From Marinobacterium weihaiense (GTDB lineage: Bacteria > Pseudomonadota > Gammaproteobacteria > Pseudomonadales > Balneatricaceae), in assembly GCF_019061305.1 (NCBI RefSeq), contig NZ_JAHQZT010000013.1, positions 1 to 64,000 of the forward strand: DNA of 64,000 bases, in the 5' to 3' direction. The position numbers and the translations under genes are program-made. The first letter of the stretch is position 1. Each line of letters begins with the position of its first letter. Below the pieces are notes generated by a model. It was not told the DNA's origin. It did not search any database and worked only from the letters and a program-made list of their open reading frames with translations. Shown piece by piece: positions 50,694 through 58,496 of the stretch.

Positions 50694-50729
50694 GGAGAAA
50701 AAGCCTGCTGAGAGATCGGTGGGCTTTTT
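50632..50729 (+). repeat. Decayed copy of clpB 3' end plus terminator (copy B)
   Basis: In the frame of the small protein, 50632-50676 reads SLVAVRRLAGEYEPE, against [14 protein letters not shown] at the end of ClpB. It is followed without the last 15 or so clpB codons by a 54-base segment 85% identical to the clpB terminator region (50262-50315). It therefore looks like a partial duplication with an internal deletion of about 60 bases. Confidence 0.75.
50698..50729 (+). terminator. Second copy of the clpB-type terminator
   Basis: AAAAAGCC and GGCTTTTT arms, with the inner stem altered relative to copy A (CTGA/TCGG, one pair changed). It still has the form of an intrinsic terminator and would end transcription of the small secreted-protein gene. 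Confidence 0.7.
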
Positions 50730-50763
50730 GTTGTCTGCGTTTCGCCCCTGACGGGACGAGAGA

Positions 50764-50789
50764 CTTTTCTTTGCTTGTCCAAAGAAAAG
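50764..50789. repeat. Inverted repeat in an intergenic repeat-like element
   Basis: CTTTTCTTT and AAAGAAAAG (50764-50772, 50781-50789) are exact 9-bp arms around an 8-base loop. The surrounding 85 bases, continuing through ATCCAAAAGAAAAGACACCC, look like a sequence that recurs between genes in many proteobacteria and is often mis-called as an open frame containing SKEK. It lies at the left edge of the AT-rich insert. Confidence 0.5.
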
Positions 50790-50902
50790 TATCCAAAAGA
50801 AAAGACACCCCCACGGGGCAGGCCTGCGGCTTCCCTGCGTGGCTCAAACAGTCATGCTCCTTAAACCCTGTAAGTCTATGATACTCGGCTGCCTGGTGAG
50901 TA

Positions 50903-50931
50903 TTGGGGTTTAGGCTAGCTTTAGGTATAGT
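50903..50931 (+). promoter_or_regulatory. Candidate promoter of the ATPase gene
   Basis: TTGGGG (50903-50908), 17 bp, TATAGT (50926-50931). The stretch 50694-51030 holds no other gene. It contains the second terminator, the inverted repeat and then this AT-rich promoter zone, with about 95 nt of leader before the ATG. Confidence 0.45.
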
Positions 50932-51030
50932 ATTGAATTATTTCTTATTTTAAGGCAAAAGTATCTGTCTTTGAAGATTTTATAAGATTAGGTTTTTTAA
51001 ATTTTTCGTGGTTTTAAAAAGGGATTTTAG

Positions 51031-52563
51031 ATGACTGATCTAGTGCTATTCTCAACATTTGAAGAAATATCTTCCCAGCTTGAGTCTGGAGATCTTAACA
51101 ATAAACTTATGCAGTTTATTGAGCCGCTTCCAGATGTTGAGCAACAGATAAGTCTATTAGCAAAATCTTCTGGAACTGCAGGAAAACTGGCGTTTATTCT
51201 TGGTGAACCTGGTTCTGGAAAATCTACGTTTCTGAAGTCTATTTCTTGGAAAAAACATATCGGTCTGCGTGATGTAATTGATCTAAATGCTAATGACTAT
51301 ACGATTGATGGTCTAAGAGGTCTTCTCCTAGAAATAAAGAAGTATGAAACTGAAGCTAGAACAAAGCGAGATCGTGGTCCAACTTGCTTGATAATCAACT
51401 ATCTTGAAACTATTGATGACTTTGAAGATAAAGATGTTCGCGGATTTTTCCGACAACTGAACGCTGTTCTCCGTAACTCGCCAATGCTCATCTTGTGGCC
51501 AGTTACTAGGCAAGAAGATGTTGATCTAATGCAGTCATATTCATATGAAATATCAAGGTCAATCTTTGTTAGAGGGAATGAGGTTGTAAATTTCTCTGGT
51601 CCTAGCTTTGAAAAGTTCAAAGACATAACCTCTCGCACAATTAGTGTATTAAATGATGGCAAGGAACTTGCTGAGTTTGGCTTGACTTATGATACTCTTG
51701 CAGAACTGCAAGAAAACTTACTTAAAAGACCACGTATTGAAAGAACCATGAGAGAATATATAGAAATGGTTCGTGATAAGTGGAAAACTGAATCAGGTTA
51801 TCAAGATAAACTAAGGAAAAACATACCAAAAAGTACAGAGGTTTGGTTTGTTTTTTCTTATCCATTAGCAGAAAGTGTAGTTTCAGGGTTTTCGAGGCGT
51901 ACTGACCGCCTGGAAGATAACTGGTCTGTTATCCATGATAAAATCTATGAATATATTCGTGATAACCAGCGCAGTGCTCAGTGGGATGCATCTCGTTTAC
52001 AGTTAGCACTTTATGGTTCTATTAAAACCAGGATCATGTATCTACCAACCAATACATTAGTATCATGTGCTTATTCTTATTCAAGCAGCTCTGAGTTAAT
52101 TGAAATTATTGAGCGCGAAGGCGTTCCTATAGGCTGGAAGAATAAGTCAAAAGCAAAAAGGACATTAGAAAAATCACCTATGTATGGGCAAATTATTGGT
52201 GAAGTTATTGCAGCAGGTAAAAGAAGAGGGGGGCCTGCTGCAGTTGCTCTTGAACAATCAGCACCTGCATTTGAAAAAATTGCAAAGTGGGTGGGTTCGT
52301 CTACTGGGGGTAGTGATAAAGTTATTAATAAATCGATTGCGGAAGCAATGAGTGATTTGGGGCCATATGAATATGAATCGGATCGGAAACACCCTTGGCT
52401 TAAAAATATTATACCTGATATTTTTGTAGATATGCCCCATAAGCAAGTTTGTATTGAGTTTCATCACACTAATCGATCAGAGCCACATGTTGTTGCTGAT
52501 TATGTTTTAAAAAAGCTAAATGTGTACATGAATGAAATAACTCGAGTGATTAAAGATAAATAA
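51031..52563 (+). CDS. P-loop ATPase with nuclease-like C-terminus (candidate defence gene)
   Basis: I do not recognise this 510-residue protein as a named family. It has a Walker A motif GEPGSGKST (residues 58-66), a Walker B-like strand LIINYLETIDD (120-130), and a sensor-like strand MLILWPVTRQ (152-161), so the first 250 residues are a STAND/AAA-like NTPase. The last 75 residues have the layout of a PD-(D/E)xK nuclease: helix, PD (462-463) on a strand, IEFH (475-478, with His in place of Lys), then a long helix ADYVLKKLNVYMNEI. There is no signal peptide or membrane segment. The gene is very AT-rich (about 38% G+C by eye) against about 58% around it. It stands alone between scars of recombination. 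Antiphage defence is an inference from this mix, not shown. Confidence 0.7.
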   Translation: MTDLVLFSTFEEISSQLESGDLNNKLMQFIEPLPDVEQQISLLAKSSGTAGKLAFILGEPGSGKSTFLKSISWKKHIGLRDVIDLNANDYTIDGLRGLLLEIKKYETEARTKRDRGPTCLIINYLETIDDFEDKDVRGFFRQLNAVLRNSPMLILWPVTRQEDVDLMQSYSYEISRSIFVRGNEVVNFSGPSFEKFKDITSRTISVLNDGKELAEFGLTYDTLAELQENLLKRPRIERTMREYIEMVRDKWKTESGYQDKLRKNIPKSTEVWFVFSYPLAESVVSGFSRRTDRLEDNWSVIHDKIYEYIRDNQRSAQWDASRLQLALYGSIKTRIMYLPTNTLVSCAYSYSSSSELIEIIEREGVPIGWKNKSKAKRTLEKSPMYGQIIGEVIAAGKRRGGPAAVALEQSAPAFEKIAKWVGSSTGGSDKVINKSIAEAMSDLGPYEYESDRKHPWLKNIIPDIFVDMPHKQVCIEFHHTNRSEPHVVADYVLKKLNVYMNEITRVIKDK

Positions 52564-52650
52564 TCTGCATATGTTACTTTTAAATTTTAATTATATATAT
52601 GCACAGTGACAGTATTAATCTGACACATGTCTCTCGTAGGTACTAGGTTT

Positions 52651-52672
52651 AAGCCGCATTTTAGCGGCTTTT
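52651..52672 (+). terminator. Terminator after the ATPase gene
   Basis: The stem AAGCCGC/GCGGCTT (52651-52657, 52664-52670) with a 6-base loop and a short T-run. It lies 87 bases after the stop. The 242-base gap up to the next frame has nothing else I can identify. Confidence 0.65.
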
Positions 52673-52805
52673 CTGCTCTCTTTTTTGTTAGTATTGGTGA
52701 CTCTTCTTGAAAACTTTTGGGTTAAAAGGAGAGGTATATATTTTATTCTATTTTAGTCGGGGTATAGATTAATTTAGATGTTGCCCACATGAGAGGAAGG
52801 CGGAT

Positions 52806-53142
52806 TTGAATCCTTACATTGGGTTACTGTTTATCGACTTCGAAAATGCACAGAGAATTCGGGTCAATGGCAAAGCGCAGGTAAGCGCTGACGACCCGCT
52901 ACGGGCAGAGTATCCGGGATCCGTGTTCATTATTCGCGTTAAAGCGGAACGGATCTTTCCCAATTGCCCACGATACATTCACAAAATGCAGCTTGTTGAA
53001 TATTCTGTGTACGGCTCCAAAGGCCGACTACACACCGCCAGTTCCTGCCTGGAAGACATCTGACAACTTTCATGATGCACTACCCGCGAGAGATCGCCCG
53101 GAAGACAAGGGAGATAACTTAAAGGGGGCAGACCCCTTTTAG
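52806..53142 (+). pseudogene. Truncated, frameshifted pyridoxamine-phosphate-oxidase-like gene
   Basis: Reading from 52806, the frame gives NPYIGLLFIDFENAQRIRVNG, then AEYPGSVFIIRVKAERIFPNCPRYIHKMQLVEYSVYG. This is the C-terminal half of a PPOX-type flavin-nucleotide-binding protein. The N-terminal half is missing: the upstream bases do not encode it in any frame I read. Around 53030-53040 the sequence shifts frame. The following PVPAWKTSDNFHDALPARDRPE, in the +1 frame ending at 53142, is the expected end of the family. So it is doubly broken, and its 5' edge probably marks the right end of the AT-rich insert. Confidence 0.75.
53121..53140. repeat. Small palindrome in the pseudogene tail
   Basis: AAAGGGG/CCCCTTT (53121-53127, 53133-53139) around the loop GCAGA, then one more T. 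Such GGGG-CAGA-CCCC palindromes recur in gammaproteobacterial genomes, so it may be a REP-type unit or just a weak terminator. Confidence 0.4.
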
Positions 53143-53207
53143 TTATGGTCATTGTGATGACCATGCGCCTATTGAGGTGGTAACAAACCAGCCCGTATTG
53201 CTAACCG

Positions 53208-53879
53208 TCACGCCAGATCAGCACTGGCGATTCTGAGAACTTCACTCGGCAGTTTATGAGGCAGCGGCAACTGAAGTGCGCAGTAAATGGCGATCACAAG
53301 AAAGATGCCGCTGGCCCACCAATTATCGAGGCTCACCGGTTTTAAGGCGGTTCCGAAGGAGCGTTTGAACTCCAGACCGGCCAGGTTGATGGCATAGCAT
53401 TCGTCAAGAATGAGGTGCACCAGATAGCCGGCAACCACCATCACGCCCAGTGCCCATGAAAAATCGATGCCTTGGGTGGTGAAGCGCCAGCACAGGAAAG
53501 CGGCCAGCAGTCCCAAGCTGACGGCCGCCAGCAGAGAATGAAATGAGCCACGATGTTCGGTCAGATGGGCGAAGAGTTGCAGCAGGCCTAAGCGGACCAG
53601 CATGAAGGCGGCGAGCATGGCGCCCCACAGGTGCAGTAACGGCAGATCCGGGAAGCTGAACAGAACACCAAAAGATGCCATGACGCCAAGAGCGCTGAAG
53701 AGTCCTTTCAGAATGCCGGTGGTATCCGAGTCGAGGTCAGGTGCCAGACTGGCGACCGTTCCCGCGACCCAGAGACTCATGCCCTGACCGGGCGTAAATA
53801 ATCCGGTCAGCAGTAGGGTGGAGGTCAGCACACAGGATGTAACGGCACCGCCGAAGAAATGTGTATTGAAATTAGCCAT
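53208..53879 (-). CDS. YdjM-like membrane-bound metal-dependent hydrolase
   Basis: From the ATG at 53879 the product has 223 residues: MANFNTHFFGGAVTSCVLTS onward, with five or six hydrophobic segments. The metal-binding-like residues of the YdjM/DUF457 family are visible: the N-terminal NTH, LAPDLDSD, EHRGSFHSLL and HLILDECYA. In E. coli YdjM belongs to the SOS regulon; its biochemical function is not clear. In-frame codons reach back to 53972 without a good ribosome-binding site. It lies in the accessory region, transcribed opposite to its neighbours. Confidence 0.8.
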   Translation of the reverse strand: MANFNTHFFGGAVTSCVLTSTLLLTGLFTPGQGMSLWVAGTVASLAPDLDSDTTGILKGLFSALGVMASFGVLFSFPDLPLLHLWGAMLAAFMLVRLGLLQLFAHLTEHRGSFHSLLAAVSLGLLAAFLCWRFTTQGIDFSWALGVMVVAGYLVHLILDECYAINLAGLEFKRSFGTALKPVSLDNWWASGIFLVIAIYCALQLPLPHKLPSEVLRIASADLA

Positions 53880-54148
53880 TTGGATATCGTGTTCCATCTC
53901 GGGGCCTGTCCCGGCGGGCAGCCCTGCCATAATCAGTCGCCGCGCTGTCGCCGCGACATGCGGTGAGACCACGTTAAGCCACTCTTGTTCGGGGAAAAAG
54001 GGGGGCGGTCCCCTAACAACCTTCTTAGCCTCTACAAGTCGTGCTCCAAAGAGAGTGACCGTCTTGAAAAGAAAGCATCCTCGCAGTCACCAACTACACT
54101 GTATCTAGTCGCGCGCTCTGGCGATGAGGTTCATGCATTCACTCTTGG

Positions 54149-54475
54149 ATGCAGCGTATACGGAAACCCGACTTGAAAGCTTCTGCTTCAAACCCTGTTT
54201 TCCACGCCCAAGGTGTCACCAAGAGCTATCAGATGGGGGAGGTGCAGGTTCACGCCCTGCGCGGCATCGATCTTGATCTGTACGAAAGCGAATGTGTTGC
54301 AGTGCTGGATGTCTGGTGGGTGCGACATCTGCCTGTGGAGCTTGCCGAGCTGAGCGAATATAGTGAAAGCCCGTTCAATATTGTCGAGGCTGTCGTTGCA
54401 GAATGGCATATCGAAGTCAGTATGATCATCTGGTTCATATCGAGTCCCACGACGCGCTGCGCCTCTATGAGCTGA
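54149..54475 (+). pseudogene. N-terminal fragment of an ABC transporter ATPase
   Basis: The frame from 54149 gives VFHAQGVTKSYQMGEVQVH, then ALRGIDLDLYESECVAVL. This is the start of a MacB/LolD-type ATP-binding subunit, up to the residue just before the Walker A loop. At about 54307 it changes to unrelated sequence (DVWWVRHLPVELAELSE) and stops at 54475, overlapping the next gene. No Walker A, signature or Walker B motif is present, so it cannot be an ATPase. It is a remnant cut by a rearrangement. Confidence 0.7.
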
Positions 54476-55692
54476 TCCCCAATGTGGTCTGGGTCTTTGA
54501 TCTGGATAAGCACGGCTGGTGGTGGGGCAATTCCGCAGCGGTGCAGTTCTGGGGGCTGGACTCCCTGCAGGAGCTGATCGACAAGGATCTGTCCGGCGAT
54601 ACTCAGGGCGCACGTGATCGTACGCTGCAAACCTTTGAGCTGGCCGTGCGTGATGGCCTGAGTGTCGATCCCTGGACCACCTACCCGAACGGCAAGCCCA
54701 AAACCCTGCTGATGATGCACCGGGCGGTGTTGCTGGGGCCGGACCGGCATCGCGGCATCATTGCCTATATCAACGAACAGGTGAATATGGGCGAGCAGCC
54801 GGAGAATCTGCTGTTGATGGAGGCGATGCGCTATACCCGCGTACCGGCCACCACCTTCACGCTGGAGGGTGATCCGGTGGTGGAAAATCCCGCTGCAACC
54901 GATGCCTATAACTACCTCCATGAGCAGCCGCTGGCTGAAGACGGTTGTGCTTTTGTTACCCGCTTTGCCGATCCGGCCCAGGGCAGGGATTGTCTACAGC
55001 GGGTGCAGGCCGGTGAAGAGGGGCGCTGGGATTGCATCATGCAGACTGCCACGGGGCCGCGACGGCACAGTCTGGATATTCGCCGCACTCGCCATCCGCT
55101 GAATGGCGACTTCCTGTTTCTGGTGGTGGAGTATGACTTCACCGAACTCTATGACGCACTGGATGAAGTGGAAGCCGCCCGTGCCCGGTTGCACGATATT
55201 GCCATGAAGGATGCGCTCACCGGCGTTCACAGCCTGCATTACATGCAGGAGGCCGCCAAAACCGAAATGGCCCATGCCGCCCGCCATCAGCATACCCTTT
55301 GGCTGATGTTCATCGATCTGGACGGCTTCAAGGCGATCAACGATGGCCTTGGTCATCAGGCCGGGGATGAGGTGCTGTGCGAGGCGGCGCGGCGGCTGCA
55401 GGCGGTGATCCGTACGGAAGACCTGCTGGCGCGGATCGGTGGGGACGAGTTTGTGGTGTTGCTGGCCGACGGCAGCAGCGAGGCGGATACGGCGTCGGTG
55501 GCTCAGCGTATGCTCGATACTTTGGGGCAGCCGCTCCACGTGGCAGCCGGCCAGGCCCGGGTCAGTGCCAGTATCGGCATCGCCCGTTTTCCAGAGGATG
55601 GCGCGGATCTTGAAGCGCTGTTGAAAGCCGCCGATGCAGCCATGTATCGGGTGAAAAAGGACGGCAAGAACGGCTTTGCCTTTGTGTGCTGA
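54403..55692 (+). CDS. PAS-GGDEF diguanylate cyclase
   Basis: A 429-residue predicted enzyme making cyclic-di-GMP. The N-terminal PAS-like domain (residues 15-140) contains YELIPNVVWVFDLDKHGWWWG. A second, sensory-like region follows, then a short coiled segment. The C-terminal GGDEF domain has MKDALTGVHSLHYM and the catalytic RIGGDEFVVLL. The inhibitory I-site RTED lies five residues before GGDEF, so product inhibition is likely. There is no membrane segment. The ATG at 54403 lacks a good Shine-Dalgarno and lies in the tail of the ABC remnant, so the 5' end may have been replaced. Confidence 0.88.
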   Translation: MAYRSQYDHLVHIESHDALRLYELIPNVVWVFDLDKHGWWWGNSAAVQFWGLDSLQELIDKDLSGDTQGARDRTLQTFELAVRDGLSVDPWTTYPNGKPKTLLMMHRAVLLGPDRHRGIIAYINEQVNMGEQPENLLLMEAMRYTRVPATTFTLEGDPVVENPAATDAYNYLHEQPLAEDGCAFVTRFADPAQGRDCLQRVQAGEEGRWDCIMQTATGPRRHSLDIRRTRHPLNGDFLFLVVEYDFTELYDALDEVEAARARLHDIAMKDALTGVHSLHYMQEAAKTEMAHAARHQHTLWLMFIDLDGFKAINDGLGHQAGDEVLCEAARRLQAVIRTEDLLARIGGDEFVVLLADGSSEADTASVAQRMLDTLGQPLHVAAGQARVSASIGIARFPEDGADLEALLKAADAAMYRVKKDGKNGFAFVC

Positions 55693-55734
55693 GCTTGCGC
55701 ATCGGCGGCATTTTCGGCGCTGAGGTGTCGGGCC

Positions 55735-56068
55735 TGTGGGTAATGTTACACAGAGACTGTGGCCAGGCCGCTTCGCCGGTCGTGTTACGGCTGTAGAGCC
55801 CTATATTCCATCCACAGGGCCCATGCAAGCGGTGCGAATAAAGTTATGCACAGCGCAGCACGGGCCGCAAGGGCCCATAACGATCCACAGAGAGTTGCCA
55901 GCGCCGGCGCGACAGCATGGCATGACTGGGCGAGGTGTTCATATCGGTTTATACACAGGCTGTCGGGGTAGAGTTGGCCGGTGAGTTGTGAATAAGCAAG
56001 CGTGAAACCAAGATGTTTTGTAGTATTTTTACCCACAGGGTGTGCTGGTCCTTCATGCCTTTTCCACA
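55735..56068. other. Cluster of DnaA boxes in a gene-free gap
   Basis: The gap 55693-56295 has no convincing gene. It contains three exact TTATNCACA boxes: TTATGCACA (55844-55852), TTATACACA (55949-55957) and TTATTCACA on the minus strand (55987-55995). Three more boxes have one mismatch: minus-strand TTACCCACA (55735-55743), TTACCCACA (56029-56037) and TTTTCCACA (56060-56068). Three have two mismatches (55744, 55808, 55881). A moderately AT-rich stretch lies at 55990-56035. This is an origin-like or DnaA-titration-like arrangement. No dnaA, dnaN or mnmG is in the window. Confidence 0.65.
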
Positions 56069-56295
56069 TCACGCCATTGTCTGCCAGGCTTCAGTGGATG
56101 CACCTTCACTGAACAGCGATGAGGTACGCAGTATGAAAACCGCAGCCGCTATTGTCACATGGAGTGACACCGGAGCCGGCGGTGAGTTTTTCCCCGCCGG
56201 CCAAGACGCGCGGCGCTAAAAACTGGATAATGGCTGCACATTAGTCCCTGTTGTGCACACACGGCGTTTTGCGCCACCAATCCGGTACCCCGCTC

Positions 56296-58488
56296 ATGGA
56301 AATCAAGGTCAACTATCTCGACAATCTCCGGCTTGAAGCCAAGTTTGATGACTTCACGGTGATCGCCGATCAGCCCATCCGCTACAAGGGTGACGGCTCG
56401 GCGCCCGGCCCCTTCGATTACTTCCTGGCGTCATCCGCCATGTGCGCGGCCTATTTCGTCAAGGTGTACTGCAACGCCCGGGATATTCCGACCGACAATA
56501 TCCGTCTGTCGCAGAACAATATTGTCGACCCGGAAAACCGCTACAACCAGATCTTTAAGATTCAGGTCGAGCTGCCGGACGACATCTCCGACAAGGATCG
56601 CCAGGGCATTCTGCGCTCCATTGATCGCTGCACGGTGAAAAAGGTGGTGCAGCAGGGGCCGACGTTCGAGATCGAAGTGGTCGAAAACCTGGATGAAGAT
56701 GCCCAGGCCTTGCTGATGGGCGCCCCGGAAGGCAACGCGGCCACATGGATCGAGGGCAAGGACCTGCCGCTGGAGCAGACCATCGCCAACATGACACAGC
56801 TGCTGGCTGACCTGGGCATGAAGATCGAGATCGCTTCCTGGCGCAATATCGTGCCCCATGTCTGGTCGCTTCATATCCGCGACGCGGCCTCACCGATGTG
56901 CTTTACCAACGGCAAGGGTGCCACCAAGGAGAGTGCCCTGGCGTCGGCGTTGGGTGAGTTCATCGAACGCCTGAACTGCAACTTTTTCTACAACGACCAG
57001 TTCTTCGGCGAAGCGATCGCCAACAGTGCCTTCGTGCATTACCCGGATGAAAAGTGGTTCCAGCCCGGCCCGGATGATGAGCTGCCGGCCGAGATCTTGG
57101 ACGAACACTGCCTGGCCATTTACAACCCGGATGGCGAGTTGTGCGGTTCGCACCTGATCGATACCAACTCCGGCCGGATCGATCGCGGCATCTGCTCGCT
57201 GCCGTTCGTGCGCCAGTCCGATGGCGAGGTGGTGTATTTCCCTTCCAACCTGATCGAGAATCTCTACCTGAGCAACGGCATGAGTGCCGGCAATACGCTG
57301 CAGGAAGCCCAGGTGCAGTGCCTGTCGGAAATCTTCGAGCGGGCGGTGAAGAAGCAGATCATCGAAGAGGAATGGGTGCTGCCGGATGTACCGGCCGAGG
57401 TGCTGGCGCAATACCCGGCCATCGTCGAGGGCATTCAGGCCCTGGAGGAACAGGGCTTCCCGGTGCTGGTGAAGGACGCCTCGCTGGGCGGTCGCTTCCC
57501 GGTCATGTGCGTGACGCTGATGAACCCGCGCACCGGTGGTGTCTTTGCCTCTTTCGGTGCGCATCCCAGCTTCCATGTGGCGCTGGAGCGCAGTCTGACC
57601 GAGTTGCTGCAGGGGCGCAGCCTGGAAGGCCTGAACGATTTCCAGCCGCCGACCTTCAACAGCCTGGCGGTGACCGAGCCGAACAACTATGTCGAGCACT
57701 TCATCGATTCCTCCGGTGTGATCTCCTGGCGTTTCTTCAGCAGCCGGGCGGATTTCGAGTTCTGTCACTGGAACTTTGCCGGCAGCAATCAGGACGAGGC
57801 TGATACCCTGTTCGGGCTGCTGGCGGCGATGGGTAAGGAAGCCTACATGGCGGTGCATGACGAGCTGGGCGCCCAGGTCTGCCGCATTCTGGTGCCGGGC
57901 TACTCCGAAGTGTATCCGGTGGATGATCTGGTGTGGGACAACACCAACAAGGCGCTGGCTTTCCGCGAGGATATCCTCAACCTGCATCGCCTCAACGACG
58001 ATGAACTGCTGGATCTGCTGGAGCGCCTGGAAGACAGCGAAGAGGATATCTACACCACCATTATTACCCTGATCGGTATCGAGTTCGACGAGAACACGGT
58101 CTGGGGTCAGCTCACCATTCTGGAACTCAAGCTGCTGATCTGTCTGGCGCTGCAGCGCCATGATGAAGCGCTGGAGCTGGTCGAGCAGTTCCTGCAATAC
58201 AACGACAACACCGTGGAGCGGGGCCTGTTCTATCGCGCGGTACAGGCGGTGCTGGAGATCGAGCTGGATGCGGCGCTGGCGCTGGATGACTTCCGCCACA
58301 ATCTGGGGCGGATGTACGGTGAAGAGACGCTGGCGGCAGTGATCGGCTCGGTCAGCGGCGCGGTGCGTTTCCACGGCCTGACGCCGACCAGCCTGCAGCT
58401 GGAGGGGCTGGACAAGCACCAGCGCCTGATCGATAGCTACAGCAAGCTGCACCGTGCCCGCGCGGCCCGTGCCGGCATCGTGCTCTAA
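56296..58488 (+). CDS. ycaO: OsmC-YcaO fusion protein
   Basis: The ATG at 56296 gives 730 residues. The first 140 or so are an OsmC-like peroxidase domain with both conserved cysteines (SSAMCAAYFVK and DRCTVKKV). The rest is a YcaO domain: ATP-binding glutamates in ALGEFIERLNCNFFYNDQFF and VQCLSEIFERAVKKQIIEEE, plus HPSFHVALERSLTELLQGR. A tetratricopeptide-like helical tail follows (from about residue 570). E. coli YcaO lacks the OsmC part and helps RimO modify ribosomal protein S12. YcaO domains elsewhere act on peptide backbones. No precursor peptide gene is obvious nearby. A cupin gene follows 8 bases later. Confidence 0.88.
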   Translation: MEIKVNYLDNLRLEAKFDDFTVIADQPIRYKGDGSAPGPFDYFLASSAMCAAYFVKVYCNARDIPTDNIRLSQNNIVDPENRYNQIFKIQVELPDDISDKDRQGILRSIDRCTVKKVVQQGPTFEIEVVENLDEDAQALLMGAPEGNAATWIEGKDLPLEQTIANMTQLLADLGMKIEIASWRNIVPHVWSLHIRDAASPMCFTNGKGATKESALASALGEFIERLNCNFFYNDQFFGEAIANSAFVHYPDEKWFQPGPDDELPAEILDEHCLAIYNPDGELCGSHLIDTNSGRIDRGICSLPFVRQSDGEVVYFPSNLIENLYLSNGMSAGNTLQEAQVQCLSEIFERAVKKQIIEEEWVLPDVPAEVLAQYPAIVEGIQALEEQGFPVLVKDASLGGRFPVMCVTLMNPRTGGVFASFGAHPSFHVALERSLTELLQGRSLEGLNDFQPPTFNSLAVTEPNNYVEHFIDSSGVISWRFFSSRADFEFCHWNFAGSNQDEADTLFGLLAAMGKEAYMAVHDELGAQVCRILVPGYSEVYPVDDLVWDNTNKALAFREDILNLHRLNDDELLDLLERLEDSEEDIYTTIITLIGIEFDENTVWGQLTILELKLLICLALQRHDEALELVEQFLQYNDNTVERGLFYRAVQAVLEIELDAALALDDFRHNLGRMYGEETLAAVIGSVSGAVRFHGLTPTSLQLEGLDKHQRLIDSYSKLHRARAARAGIVL

Positions 58489-58496
58489 GTCAGCCG

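Noticed and set aside
50548-50847. Minus-strand frame containing FLWTSKEKS
   Set aside because: It covers the repeat-like element and the terminator copy. Frames with this wording recur as mis-calls over that repeat. There is no ribosome-binding site or domain.
50924-52767. GGTATAG present near both ends of the AT-rich insert, as possible target-site duplication
   Set aside because: Only 7 bases match and the flanks differ. In AT-rich DNA this is expected by chance.
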